6,798 bases of DNA, taken from an uncultured Porphyromonadaceae bacterium. Lineage in GTDB: Bacteria > Bacteroidota > Bacteroidia > Bacteroidales > Muribaculaceae. The stretch spans positions 1 through 6,798 of the forward strand of contig USKE01000125.1 in the NCBI GenBank assembly GCA_900555165.1, read 5' to 3'. This document shows, piece after piece, positions 1 to 6,798 of this stretch. Within the stretch, counting starts at the first letter, position 1. Each line of letters opens with the position of its first letter. The notes beneath the pieces were generated by a model that saw nothing but the letters and a program-made list of their open reading frames with translations, was not told where the DNA came from and searched no databases. The position numbers and the translations under genes were made by a program.

Positions 1-67
1 CGGCAGCCTCAGCATCTGAGGGATCCGGCAGGTCGTTCAGGTAGTCGTCCTTGTTGAACTCGGACAT
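1..67 (-). CDS. grpE: GrpE nucleotide-exchange factor, N-terminal fragment
   Basis: Read on the minus strand from ATG at 67-65, this gives 22 codons beginning MSEFNKDDYLNDLPDPSDAE and running off the left edge. GrpE is the nucleotide-exchange factor of the cytoplasmic DnaK chaperone. The call rests on position directly after a dnaK terminus, which is the usual dnaK-grpE-dnaJ order in Actinobacteria, and on resemblance to remembered Bifidobacterium GrpE N-termini, which are acidic and disordered. The start codon overlaps the dnaK stop by one base (TGATG). An AAGGA ribosome binding site lies at 81-77, nine bases before the start. No conserved GrpE core is present, so identity depends on context. 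It appears to belong to a different organism from the central part of the window. Confidence 0.72.
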   Translation of the reverse strand, partial: MSEFNKDDYLNDLPDPSDAEAA

Positions 68-186
68 CACTTGTTGTCCTTGTCGTCATCGTCGTCCACG
101 ACCTCGGCCTCGACGGTGTCGTTGTCGGAACCGGAGGCGGAGCCAGCGGAAGCGCCGGCACCGTCAGCACCAGCGGCAGGCCCCCC
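67..186 (-). CDS. dnaK: Chaperone DnaK (Hsp70), C-terminal tail fragment
   Basis: About 40 codons on the minus strand ending in TGA at 69-67. They encode a Gly/Ala/Ser-rich linker followed by the acidic tail DNDTVEAEVVDDDDDKDNK. A disordered Gly/Ala-rich segment ending in an (D/E)AEVVDDD-type acidic tail is characteristic of the extreme C-terminus of bacterial DnaK, the ATP-dependent Hsp70 that works with GrpE and DnaJ. The richness in Asp and the overlapping grpE suggest Actinobacteria, probably Bifidobacterium. The nucleotide-binding and substrate-binding domains are absent: upstream of about 186 the frame enters an out-of-frame shadow of a MATE transporter gene. This is therefore a fragment joined to unrelated DNA rather than a complete gene; the exact joining base is uncertain because of G-runs. 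Confidence 0.8.
   Translation of the reverse strand, partial: GGPAAGADGAGASAGSASGSDNDTVEAEVVDDDDDKDNK
77..81 (-). promoter_or_regulatory. Shine-Dalgarno sequence for grpE
   Basis: AAGGA on the minus strand lies inside the last codons of dnaK, nine bases before the grpE ATG at 67. It supports translational coupling and fixes the grpE start. The two plus-strand genes of the central region lack any such site, which fits a different taxonomic origin for this end. Confidence 0.6.
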
Positions 187-197
187 CGGCCCCCCCC
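181..197. other. Probable chimeric junction in a C7-GG-C8 tract
   Basis: Seven C, two G and eight C occur in succession. On the minus strand, a MATE transporter frame that is convincing down to about 194 stops making sense here and meets a TGA at 166-164, while a DnaK C-terminal frame begins in another phase at about 186. The two coding frames differ, so this is not a protein fusion. The homopolymer runs are unusual for either gene and make the exact breakpoint ambiguous. A false overlap through low-complexity G-rich read ends during assembly is the simplest explanation, but this is inference. Confidence 0.75.
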
Positions 198-784
198 ATG
201 CCGAGACGCGCCACAAACAGCCAGTCAAGCACGAAGTTGCATATTGTGGCCACAATCAGGCAGTAGAACGGCCGCCGGGTGTCGCCTACGCTGCGCATTA
301 TCGCCGACCCGAAGTTGTAGATCATCGCAAACGGCATGCCGCAGAAATATATGCGCAGATAGGTAGCCGCCAGATCTATAACGTCGTCGGGAGCCGACAT
401 CGCCTCAAGTATCGGACGCGCCAGAGTGGTGCCCAGTACCGCCAGGATTACGCCCGACAGCAGGGCCACTATGGCCACCGTGGATACCGAGCGTTTCACG
501 GCGTCAAAGCTTCGGCGCCCCAGGTAGTTGGCAATCACCACATTGGCGCCCACGGCTATGCCGAGAAACAGATTCACCAGAATACTGATGATCGGGCCGT
601 TGCTGCCCACGGCGGCAATGGCATGGCTCGTCGAGTACCGGCCGATTATGGCCACGTCGACGGCGTTGAACGACTGCTGAAGCACGCCGCTGGCTATAAG
701 TGGCAGTGCGAAGATCAGTATCTTCCCCGCCAGCGGCCCGTGGAGCATATCGACTTTTCCCGATTCCTTGCGTGTGGCTTCCAT
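191..784 (-). CDS. MATE-family efflux transporter, N-terminal part (truncated)
   Basis: An inner-membrane cation/drug antiporter of the MATE family, broken at the left junction. From ATG at 784-782 about 198 residues remain of a usual ~450. Visible are a first membrane segment after MLHGPLAGKILIFALP (residues ~13-46), further hydrophobic segments at ~55-88, 100-124, 137-162 and 172-192, and two family-typical motifs: SVGDTRRPF (165-173) and NFVLDWLF (183-190), matching the common R-x-x-GDTRxP and N-x-x-LD-x-LF patterns. The frame is open upstream to 973, but that stretch encodes AT-rich, non-MATE-like sequence, so I prefer the internal start just before MEATRKESGK. No Shine-Dalgarno is seen; the leader is T/A-rich as in Bacteroidota. 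It is divergent from the secreted-protein operon. The substrate cannot be told from sequence. Confidence 0.88.
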
Positions 785-953
785 ATTCACAAAATTACAA
801 AAAAATACTGTCATCGGGTAAAAAATCCGTCCGCTGAAACAACGGGTAATAATTATGCGGTTATTTGCCGGAGATAGCGTTGCGATAGCTTTTTGCTGAT
901 AGATTGGGTTATATTGTGGCTGTTTGTATGGAATTAGAAAAATTTTTAACACT

Positions 954-990
954 TTTGTTAAGGGGTGTTGCATATTTGTTTGTATATTTG
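954..990 (+). promoter_or_regulatory. Possible Bacteroidota promoter for the secreted-protein operon
   Basis: TATATTTG at 983-990 matches the Bacteroidota -7 consensus TAnnTTTG exactly. TTTG at 954-957 could serve as the -33 element, but the 25-base gap exceeds the usual ~19-21, so the pair is imperfect. If real, transcription would start near 997 and give a leader of about 120 bases that contains the inverted repeats at 1024-1057. Confidence 0.35.
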
Positions 991-1023
991 TCAGAAATAA
1001 TTCATCTCAAAAGGGGGCAAAGC

Positions 1024-1057
1024 TTAGACTTTCTATTTTAAAGTCTGATATTCAGAC
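1024..1057. repeat. Two overlapping inverted repeats upstream of the operon
   Basis: The first has arms TTAGACTTT (1024-1032) and AAAGTCTGA (1040-1048), nine pairs with one G-T wobble and a seven-base loop. The second has arms GTCTGA (1043-1048) and TCAGAC (1052-1057) with a three-base loop. They share bases 1043-1048, so as RNA hairpins they exclude each other; as DNA they give three related half-sites around AGTCTGA. No U-run follows, so neither is an intrinsic terminator. They could be an operator or leader switch, or chance in AT-rich DNA. Confidence 0.4.
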
Positions 1058-1116
1058 GATAATTTAATCTGTCGTATGGGCTTTGGCTGTATAAACCAAC
1101 ATAAACGCACATAAAT

Positions 1117-2301
1117 ATGAAAAACCGTTATGCGGTACTGGCCGCATTGATTGCCGCGATGCCGGGTGTCTCGGCGGCCGCTGATTCCGACTGGAGTCGT
1201 GAGGATGCTTTCCAGGGGCGCAGGATGGCCCTGCAGTATCGTGTCGACAACTGGGAGATGTTCACCAACGTGAAGGTGGATCCCGTTACTTTCGGCGACT
1301 GTTATCTGATTGACTGTCCGCCCGACAGGCCTCAGGCCGATTATATGCTTTCAGGCCTGATGGCAAGCTGGTACCCTGCCGAATACCTGCTCGGACCGGT
1401 GCGCGTAGGGTACATTCCCAAGTACAGGATACTTACGTTCGGGCGCTCCCAGGAGGTCATGTCACGCGACGGCATAACCTGGAGCCTTTACAATCTTACC
1501 GAGGATGAGTCGATTGACGACAACGAGGTGCGTCTGCGGCTCGACGAGTCCTCGCCGCATGGCGACTGGCGGCTGATGACACGCGCCAATTCCGGCTCCG
1601 GACAGTATTATTCGGGCGGTTTCATGCTGGCCAGCGAGTGCGACCCCGTGCCGGGTGAGGAGGAGATCGAGATCCGTACGCTCTATATGTTCCGCGACCT
1701 CTCGCTGCACCCTTACAACGGCCACATGGTATATGATTTTCTTGACATGTACGGCCGCGAATACCACAACGAGTCGGTGGTGCACACCTGGGTCGACGGC
1801 ATGAACCTGGTGGTGCGCAACTTCTCTAACGTGGGGTTCGACTATGACGTGTTCTTTACCATCGACCCCGTGGCAAAGACCGTGACGGCACGCGGCCAGG
1901 TTCTGCTCGACGACCCCGACATGCTGGGCGAGTGCGTGCTCGGAGCGGCCAACGACGACGGTTCGCCCGCCACGGCCGCCGGAGAGCGCCATACCCTCAC
2001 CGGCACGTTCGTGCAGGAGGAGGTAGACGGCCATATCGAGACCACGATAGATTTCCCCGTGTGGGGCGCCTACAACGAGCGCAACTACAACTTCTTCAAC
2101 CCCACGTCAAACACCCGCATCTTCGTGGGGTATGACATCCTCGACCCCGCGTCGTCAGTCGCCACGCCTGTGTCCGACCTCAACGCCGACGGCGAGCCGG
2201 TCTACTACAACCTGCAGGGTGTGCGCATAGCCGCTCCTGTTCCGGGTCAGGTGTGCCTGGAACGCCGAGGCTCCCAGACACGCAAGTTCCTGGCTCGCTG
2301 A
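1117..2301 (+). CDS. Secreted protein of unknown function with YYNLQGVR C-terminal tail
   Basis: A complete 394-residue protein; I do not recognise the main domain. Residues 1-22 form a signal peptide: basic MKNR, hydrophobic YAVLAALIAAMPGV, then SAAAD, where signal peptidase I would cut. The rest is rich in aromatic and acidic residues with alternating patterns that suggest beta structure, and has several cysteines (e.g. in GDCYLIDCPP). The last ~32 residues, from YYNLQGVRI at 363-371 to KFLAR at 394, resemble the short C-terminal tail of many secreted Bacteroidales proteins (YYNLQGxRV...GxYI...), which somewhat recalls a type IX sorting domain; its role here is unproven. The start is chosen because the signal peptide begins there. 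There is no Shine-Dalgarno. It lies 54 bases upstream of the giant secreted protein, without a visible terminator, so the two are probably co-transcribed and may act together at the surface. Confidence 0.85.
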   Translation: MKNRYAVLAALIAAMPGVSAAADSDWSREDAFQGRRMALQYRVDNWEMFTNVKVDPVTFGDCYLIDCPPDRPQADYMLSGLMASWYPAEYLLGPVRVGYIPKYRILTFGRSQEVMSRDGITWSLYNLTEDESIDDNEVRLRLDESSPHGDWRLMTRANSGSGQYYSGGFMLASECDPVPGEEEIEIRTLYMFRDLSLHPYNGHMVYDFLDMYGREYHNESVVHTWVDGMNLVVRNFSNVGFDYDVFFTIDPVAKTVTARGQVLLDDPDMLGECVLGAANDDGSPATAAGERHTLTGTFVQEEVDGHIETTIDFPVWGAYNERNYNFFNPTSNTRIFVGYDILDPASSVATPVSDLNADGEPVYYNLQGVRIAAPVPGQVCLERRGSQTRKFLAR

Positions 2302-2355
2302 TACGCCGACCGTTAAACGAAATTTCTGATAAAACCAAAAATATCTGATCAAGTC
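2302..2355 (+). other. Short intra-operon spacer
   Basis: Fifty-four AT-rich bases between the 394-residue protein and the giant secreted protein. There is no stem-loop with a U-run, no TAnnTTTG element and no Shine-Dalgarno, which supports co-transcription. A TGATCA palindrome near the end is too short to interpret. Confidence 0.55.
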
Positions 2356-5300
2356 ATGCAGAAAACTACCAGACTTATGACCCTGGCGCTTGCCGCCGGT
2401 CTGCTTGCCTCGACAGCCGTATATGCCGGTTCAGACCGTTTCAGGGCGCCGACACTGAAGGCCGATGCCGACCAGACCCCGCAGGCTGTGCCCGGCAAGG
2501 TCACCAATCCGTCGGCCTCGTTCGAGAACGGCTCGACGTCGGGCACCATCACCTTCACCATGCCCGAGGGGCTGAACTATGCCTCGTATCCCGCCGTGGG
2601 GTGGGTGAAGTACCGGATTACCGAGGCCAACCAGTACCCCGAGGTGATATATGCCGAGGGTGACGCCCGGTACGGCCAGACAATGAACGTGTCTGTAGAA
2701 CTCCCCGCCGGTTACCGCACACTCATCATCAAGGCCGTCAACGAGAAAGGCACCGGAAGCTCGCATTATCCCTACCTGTCGCTGTGGGTGGGTCCCGGCA
2801 AGCCGTCGAACGTCACCGGCGCCACACTTGCTGTCGAGGGCACTCAGGCAAGCCTGTCGTGGAACCCTGTGACCACGGCCACACGCAACGATGCATTCTT
2901 TCTCCCCGAAGAGGTCACATATACCGTGGTGCGCACGCCCGGTGACGTCACCGTGGCCGAGAATCTTGCCGCCACATCGTTCTCCGAGACTCTGCCCGAC
3001 ACCGGCACTGCCGTGGGTTACCGCTACAGCGTCACAGCCGCTTTCCGCGGCCAGACATCCGACCCCGTGTACTCGAACGGCGCCCCGGTGGGTACAAGCG
3101 CAGCCCCCTGGTCGGCTGACCTCACGTCGATAAACGACTTCCTGACGTTCACCGTGTCGCCCGACAACGACAGCTACATCTGGCAGTGGGACACCTTCGG
3201 CCGCGTAAAGCTCCCTTACAAGAGTTTCGGTTCCACCCCGGGCAACGACGACTGGCTCATCACGCCGGGTCTGCGCCTCGAAGGGGGCAAGCTCTACCCG
3301 GTAAGTTTCCTGTTCAGCAGCTACGGCAAGAACTATACCCATACGCTTGAGATAAAGGCCGGTACAGCTGCGAATTCCGAGTCGATGACCCTCTCGGTAA
3401 TGGACGACACGCAGTTCACCACACCCACGTCGTCGCGCGAGGATGCCGCAGTGCCTGCCGGATTCCTCTATGTGCCGCAGACAGGCGTCTACTATGTGGG
3501 ACTGCACGACAAGTCGCCCGTCAAGGTCTATGACTGCTATGCCTACGGTTTCTCGATTGGCGAGGGGATTGCCGGCTCAGCGCCCGACACTGTGACCTCC
3601 CTCTCGATAACCTCTGACGTGGATGTCACCCCCGCCACGGCCGTCATAACCTTCAACGCCCCGGCGGTCGATATCGAGGGCAACACCCTCACCGACCTTA
3701 CCGACGTAAAGGTATGGCGCGGCGACCTGCTTGTGAAGACATTCGACGCCCCCGCCCCCGGCGCGCAACTCACGTTCAGCGACGTGCTCGCCCCCGGCGA
3801 GAAGGGCACATATACCTACCGCATCGTGGCCTCTAACGCCTCGGGCGCTGGCCGCCCTCTGGAACAGGAGGCTTTTGTTGGTGACTACCGTCTGCACACA
3901 CCCTACAGCCAGACATTCGAAACCCAGGCTGATGCCGACGCTTTCACCATAATCGACGCCGACGGCTACAGCTCAAGCAACAAATGGACCTACGAGAGCA
4001 GTTACAAACAGATGAGCTGCAACTCGTCGTCGAGCATGGACTGCGACGACTGGCTCATTCTCCCCGCCATCTGGCTCAAGGGCGGCTACAGATACACCTT
4101 CTCGACCGAGATGAAATCGTACTGGGCCGGTGACCAGGTGCCCTTCGAGATATATCTCGGCACCGGCAGCACTGTCGAACAGATGACCGTGATGCTCGGT
4201 GAGCTTAAGGGCGCCGAGTCGAACATCGGCCGCGACTGGCAGACGTTCACCTACAATGCCGACCCCGAGACTGACGGCCTCTACTGTTTCGCCATCCGCT
4301 ATCTCGGTTCGGGCAACAGCTGCAAGCTTTGCGTCAAGTCCGTGGCAGTGAGCGACGGCCTCAATGTCGGCGAGCCCGCCGCCATCACCGACCTTTCGGC
4401 AGTGCCTGATTTCGGTGGCGAGGCCAAGGTGGCCGTCACGTTCACCGCCCCCTCGCTGAGCATGTCGGGCGCCGCGCTCCCGTCGCTCGACCGCATCGAG
4501 CTTTTCCGCGACGACCAGCTTGTGAACACATTCACGAATCCCGCTCCGGGTGCCGCTCTCAGTTTCGAGGATACCGGCATGGAACCGGGCTATCATCTCT
4601 ATAAGGTCACGCCCTGGGGCGCCTCGGCCGGTGAAAGCTCGGAGACACGCGTCTTCGTGGGCGCCAACATCCCCGCCGCACCGGCAAATGCCGTCGTGAC
4701 CGAGGATGCCTCCGCTCTCGGCAAAGTAACCCTGAGCTGGGACGCTCCGGCACTCGATGTCGACGGCGCCGCGATCAATCCGGCTCTGGTACGATACAAC
4801 ATCTATGCCCTCTCGATCTACGGCGAGGATCCGGCACTGCTGTTCGAGTCTGTCGAGGGCACATCGCACACCTTCGAGGCCGTTCCGGCTGGTGAACAGC
4901 ACTTCGTGTGGTACCGCGTGAAGGCCGTGACCGCCGCCGGCGAGTCGGCCTCCGGCGCCGACACCGAGGTCCTGGCAGCCGGGCAGCCGCACGCACTGCC
5001 GTTCGCCGACTCGTTTGCCGACGGCACCTTGAGCTATGAGTTCAACTCGGAGCGCATCGCCGAATATCCCGCCGAGTGGATTGTATACAGCGACCGCGAC
5101 TTCTCCAACCTCGTGCCGCAGGACGCCGACAACGGCATAATCGGCATGTACGCACCCTACACCATGGCCACGTCGCGCCTGATTACGGGTAAGATCGAGA
5201 TTTCGGGCGCCGAGAACCCCGTGGCCTCGATATGGTTCCGCGCCGTGCGCGACTCGCAGAGCAAGGTGGCCATCGAGGTGCTCGACTGCACTGCCGAGAC

Positions 5301-6477
5301 ACCCGCATTCACCCGCCTGGCCGAGAAGACATTCTGGGCCGAGGATTATCCCGAGGGATGGGTCAAGATCGAGGCTCCGCTTACCGATTATGTGGGCAAG
5401 ACCGTACAGATCGGCATCGTGGGGCAGGCCCAGTCACAGAACTACCTGTTCTTCGACAACCTGCGCGTCACCCAGCAGTACGACCACAACCTCACCGCCC
5501 TCTCCATCTCTGCCCCGGCACGCATGTATCCGGGCGAGGAGGCCGACGTGACCGTGCGCATGCAGAACTACGGCGCGCAGACCGCCGAGGGGTATGCCGT
5601 GGAGCTTTACCGCAACGACGAACTTGTGCAGACATATCAGGGCGAACCCCTGGCGCCCGATGTCGCCACCGAGGTGCGTTTCACCGAGTTCCCTGACATC
5701 ACGATGCCCGAGGAGTTTGTGTACCGCGCTCAGATTGTCTACGCCGCCGACCAGCTCCCGGCCGACAACACCACGGCCGAGGTGACCGTGACCCACCGTT
5801 TGCCCTTCTATCCCTCTGTAGATGACCTCGCGGGCACTACCGAGGGTGGCGTGAACACGCTCACATGGTCTGAGCCCGAGATACCTCTGTTTGACTGTGT
5901 GCCCCCCGAGGTTACCGAAGATTTCGAGTCGTTCGCGCCATTCGCAAAGGCCGACCTCGATGACTGGAAACTTGTCGATGCCGACGGCGAACCGTTCGGC
6001 GGGTTCAACGAGATTACCTTCCCCGGCATATCGGGCCCGGTATCGTACTTCGTGATGGATGACTCGCACGAGAGCATGCCTTACGACCCCAACGGCGACC
6101 TGAAGGCACATTCGGGCAACAAGTATCTTGCCTCGGGATGGGTCGACGGCGCCACCGGCGTCAGCGACGACTGGCTGATCTCGCCGATGGTGTCGGTGAC
6201 CTCCGATCGCCTGTCGTTCTGGGCCAAGAGCTACGACGCCTCTCTGCTCGAGACCTTCGAGGTGCTGTATTCGATCACCGACCGCCGTCTTGACAGTTTC
6301 AAGCGCGTGCGCCTCTGCGGCTCGGTTCCCGCCGAGTGGACACAGTATGAGTTCACCCTCCCCGCCGGCACACGTTACTTCGCCATCCGTTGCATCTCAA
6401 ACGACCGGTTCATGCTCTTCATCGATGACATAGCTTACACCCCGATTGACTGCACCGAACCGATGGAGGTGCTCGGC
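2356..6477 (+). CDS. Giant secreted choice-of-anchor J / FN3-like multidomain protein, 3' end missing
   Basis: About 1,370 residues belong to this protein before the right-hand junction. A signal peptide occupies residues 1-24 (MQKTTR, hydrophobic core, then STAVYA before GSD). Two FN3-like segments follow (~48-140 and ~150-250). Next come choice-of-anchor J (cleaved-adhesin-like, jelly-roll) modules, marked by DDWLI at residues 298, 564 and 1271; a more divergent one at ~881-1040 has SRLITGKI (940-947) in the same role. FN3-like segments lie between them (~409-505, ~673-768, ~772-872), with a CARDB-like segment at ~1043-1150. Such modules occur in secreted Bacteroidales adhesins and in the gingipain adhesin regions of Porphyromonas; carbohydrate or protein binding at the surface is likely, the ligand unknown. 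No catalytic domain is seen. The module at ~1185-1365 ends normally at FIDDIAYTP. The natural C-terminus, probably another FN3 segment and a sorting tail, is lost at the junction. No Shine-Dalgarno is present. Confidence 0.85.
3121..4680 (+). repeat. Tandem duplication of a ~265-residue anchor J + FN3 unit
   Basis: Within the giant protein, unit 1 (residues ~256-505) and unit 2 (~516-773) have the same order. Landmarks recur at near-constant spacing: DDWLI at 298 and 564 (266 apart), and R-x-D-x-LV-x-TF...PAPGA at 455-470 and 718-733 (263 apart), each followed by a PG-x-Y-type strand, an SG/AG turn and FVG. The copies are diverged at the protein level, so this is an old internal duplication rather than a recent DNA repeat. 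The start and end coordinates are approximate. Confidence 0.65.
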
Positions 6478-6480
6478 CGG
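6443..6480. other. Probable chimeric junction, in frame
   Basis: Upstream the protein closes a choice-of-anchor J module with FIDDIAYTP (to 6444). Downstream, from HGGHGVPTIKPW (6481 on), it is alpha-hydroxy-acid oxidase. The intervening residues PIDCTEPMEVLGR could belong to either: EPMEVLG fits both the start of a following adhesin segment and the EPLxxI-type stretch before GG-x-G(I/V)PTIKPW of the oxidase family. Such chance similarity would give an assembler or recombination event a place to switch. The frame stays open, an outcome expected by chance in about one third of random joins. Confidence 0.7.
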
Positions 6481-6798
6481 CATGGCGGACATGGCGTGCC
6501 GACGATCAAGCCGTGGGCGATGGGACACATGGATTGGCGCGTCGATCTGGTGAACGAGAGCAGCTGCCCTGCGATGGCGTCAGACATCGATGCCAGCGGG
6601 CTGAGCAATCTGCGCAACAGCGACGTTCCGGTGGGCTTCAAGGATGTCAGCGAGCTGAAGGCGCTGTGCGAACGCTCATCCAAGCCGGTGGTCCTGAAGG
6701 GGATCATGAGCGTGAAGGGCGCGCGCAAGGCCATGCAGGCCGGCGCGGCAGGCATCATCGTCTCAAACCATGGCGGCAGGGTGCTTGACGGCGCGCAG
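6457..6798 (+). CDS. FMN-dependent alpha-hydroxy-acid oxidizing protein, internal fragment
   Basis: About 114 residues, open at the right edge and read in the same frame as the preceding adhesin. The family (lactate oxidase, glycolate oxidase, LldD) oxidises 2-hydroxy acids with FMN in a cytoplasmic or membrane-associated TIM barrel. Seen here, numbered from the ATG at 2356: GVPTIKPW; MASDIDASGL; KGIMS with the conserved FMN-contacting lysine at 1448; and SNHGGRVLD (1470-1478), which holds the catalytic histidine 1472 and the carboxylate-binding arginine 1475. The GVPTIKPW and DIDASGL signatures recall the anaerobe-type members found in Clostridia and Coriobacteriia; the GC-rich codons favour Coriobacteriia. 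The N-terminal half of the barrel is missing and the C-terminus is outside the window. It has no start codon or ribosome binding site of its own here, so it is a gene fragment joined to unrelated DNA. Confidence 0.85.

Larger units (their letters stand above)
785..1116. other. AT-rich divergent intergenic region
   Basis: This stretch of 332 bases without a convincing gene separates the MATE gene (leftward) from the secreted-protein operon (rightward). It is much richer in A/T than the flanking coding DNA. Contents I can see: a TAATTTTG match to the Bacteroidota -7 consensus on the minus strand at 797-790, which has no upstream partner and sits too close to the MATE start to be trusted; a plus-strand -7-like element at 983-990; and a pair of overlapping inverted repeats at 1024-1057. 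The last ~30 bases before the operon start are A-rich (ATAAACGCACATAAAT) without a Shine-Dalgarno. No tRNA or other structured RNA was recognised. Confidence 0.7.

Noticed and set aside
790..797. TAATTTTG on the minus strand as the MATE promoter -7 element
   Set aside because: It matches the consensus, but no TTTG lies at the proper distance upstream and it is only six bases from the start codon, implying a leaderless transcript; chance in AT-rich DNA is more likely.
71..877. Plus-strand open frame of 268 codons at the left
   Set aside because: It runs antisense to both DnaK and MATE sequence across the chimeric join and encodes a His/Arg/Tyr-rich low-complexity product.
785..973. N-terminal extension of the MATE frame up to 973
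   Set aside because: The extra 63 residues derive from AT-rich intergenic DNA and do not resemble a MATE N-terminus; the start at 784 immediately precedes the family-like sequence.
2431..3507. Minus-strand open frame of 358 codons opposite the giant secreted protein
   Set aside because: It lies fully antisense to a frame with a signal peptide and recognisable domains, its product is rich in Arg, Gly, His and Val without known motifs, and long antisense frames are expected in GC-rich coding DNA.
3973..4992. Minus-strand open frame of 339 codons
   Set aside because: Antisense shadow of the choice-of-anchor J / FN3 region; composition is biased and no domain or translation signal is seen.
5434..6111. 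Minus-strand open frame of 225 codons
   Set aside because: Antisense to the CARDB-like and last anchor J modules; no independent support.
6435..6758. Minus-strand open frame of 107 codons at the right
   Set aside because: It spans the right junction antisense to the oxidase fragment, whose SNHGGR and KGIM motifs show that the plus strand is coding.
2356..6798. A genuine secreted adhesin-oxidase fusion as a new biological system
   Set aside because: The oxidase part begins mid-domain, both ends of the window look chimeric, and in-frame continuation across a random join is not rare. Kept as a finding only because read data could settle it.

Overview
The window looks like a gut-metagenome contig whose core comes from a high-GC member of Bacteroidales, most likely Muribaculaceae, with short pieces of other genomes joined at both ends. 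The core runs from about 191 to about 6450-6477. Its genes lack Shine-Dalgarno sequences and have A-rich leaders. One intergenic element matches the Bacteroidota -7 consensus TAnnTTTG. Its secreted proteins carry features typical of Bacteroidales: choice-of-anchor J modules and a C-terminal YYNLQGVR tail. All taxon names are inference from remembered protein families; no search was run.

Layout. (1) At 1-186, minus strand, are the last ~40 codons of an actinobacterial dnaK and the first 22 codons of grpE, joined by an overlapping stop/start with a clear AAGGA ribosome binding site; Bifidobacterium is my best guess. (2) At about 181-197 there is a junction in a C7-GG-C8 stretch. (3) At 191-784, minus strand, is the N-terminal ~198 residues of a MATE-family multidrug transporter, cut off at that junction. 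(4) At 785-1116 is an AT-rich divergent intergenic region with a possible promoter and two overlapping inverted repeats. (5) At 1117-2301, plus strand, is a complete secreted 394-residue protein of unknown function. (6) From 2356, plus strand, is a very large secreted multidomain protein with repeated choice-of-anchor J and fibronectin-III-like modules. (7) Within 6443-6480 the reading frame passes without a stop into the middle of an FMN-dependent alpha-hydroxy-acid oxidase, probably from a Coriobacteriia-like actinobacterium, which runs off the right end.

The real biology of the core is a two-gene secreted or surface-protein operon (genes 5 and 6, 54 bases apart), transcribed away from a MATE transporter. 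Gene 6 is built from a duplicated ~265-residue module and later related modules, consistent with a surface adhesin or scaffold. The apparent adhesin-oxidase fusion at the right end is most economically explained as an assembly chimera: it starts in mid-barrel, and the other contig end is chimeric too. I found no convincing new defence, mobile or RNA system. The most checkable novelties are the unassigned 394-residue protein, the module duplication, and the hairpins upstream of the operon.
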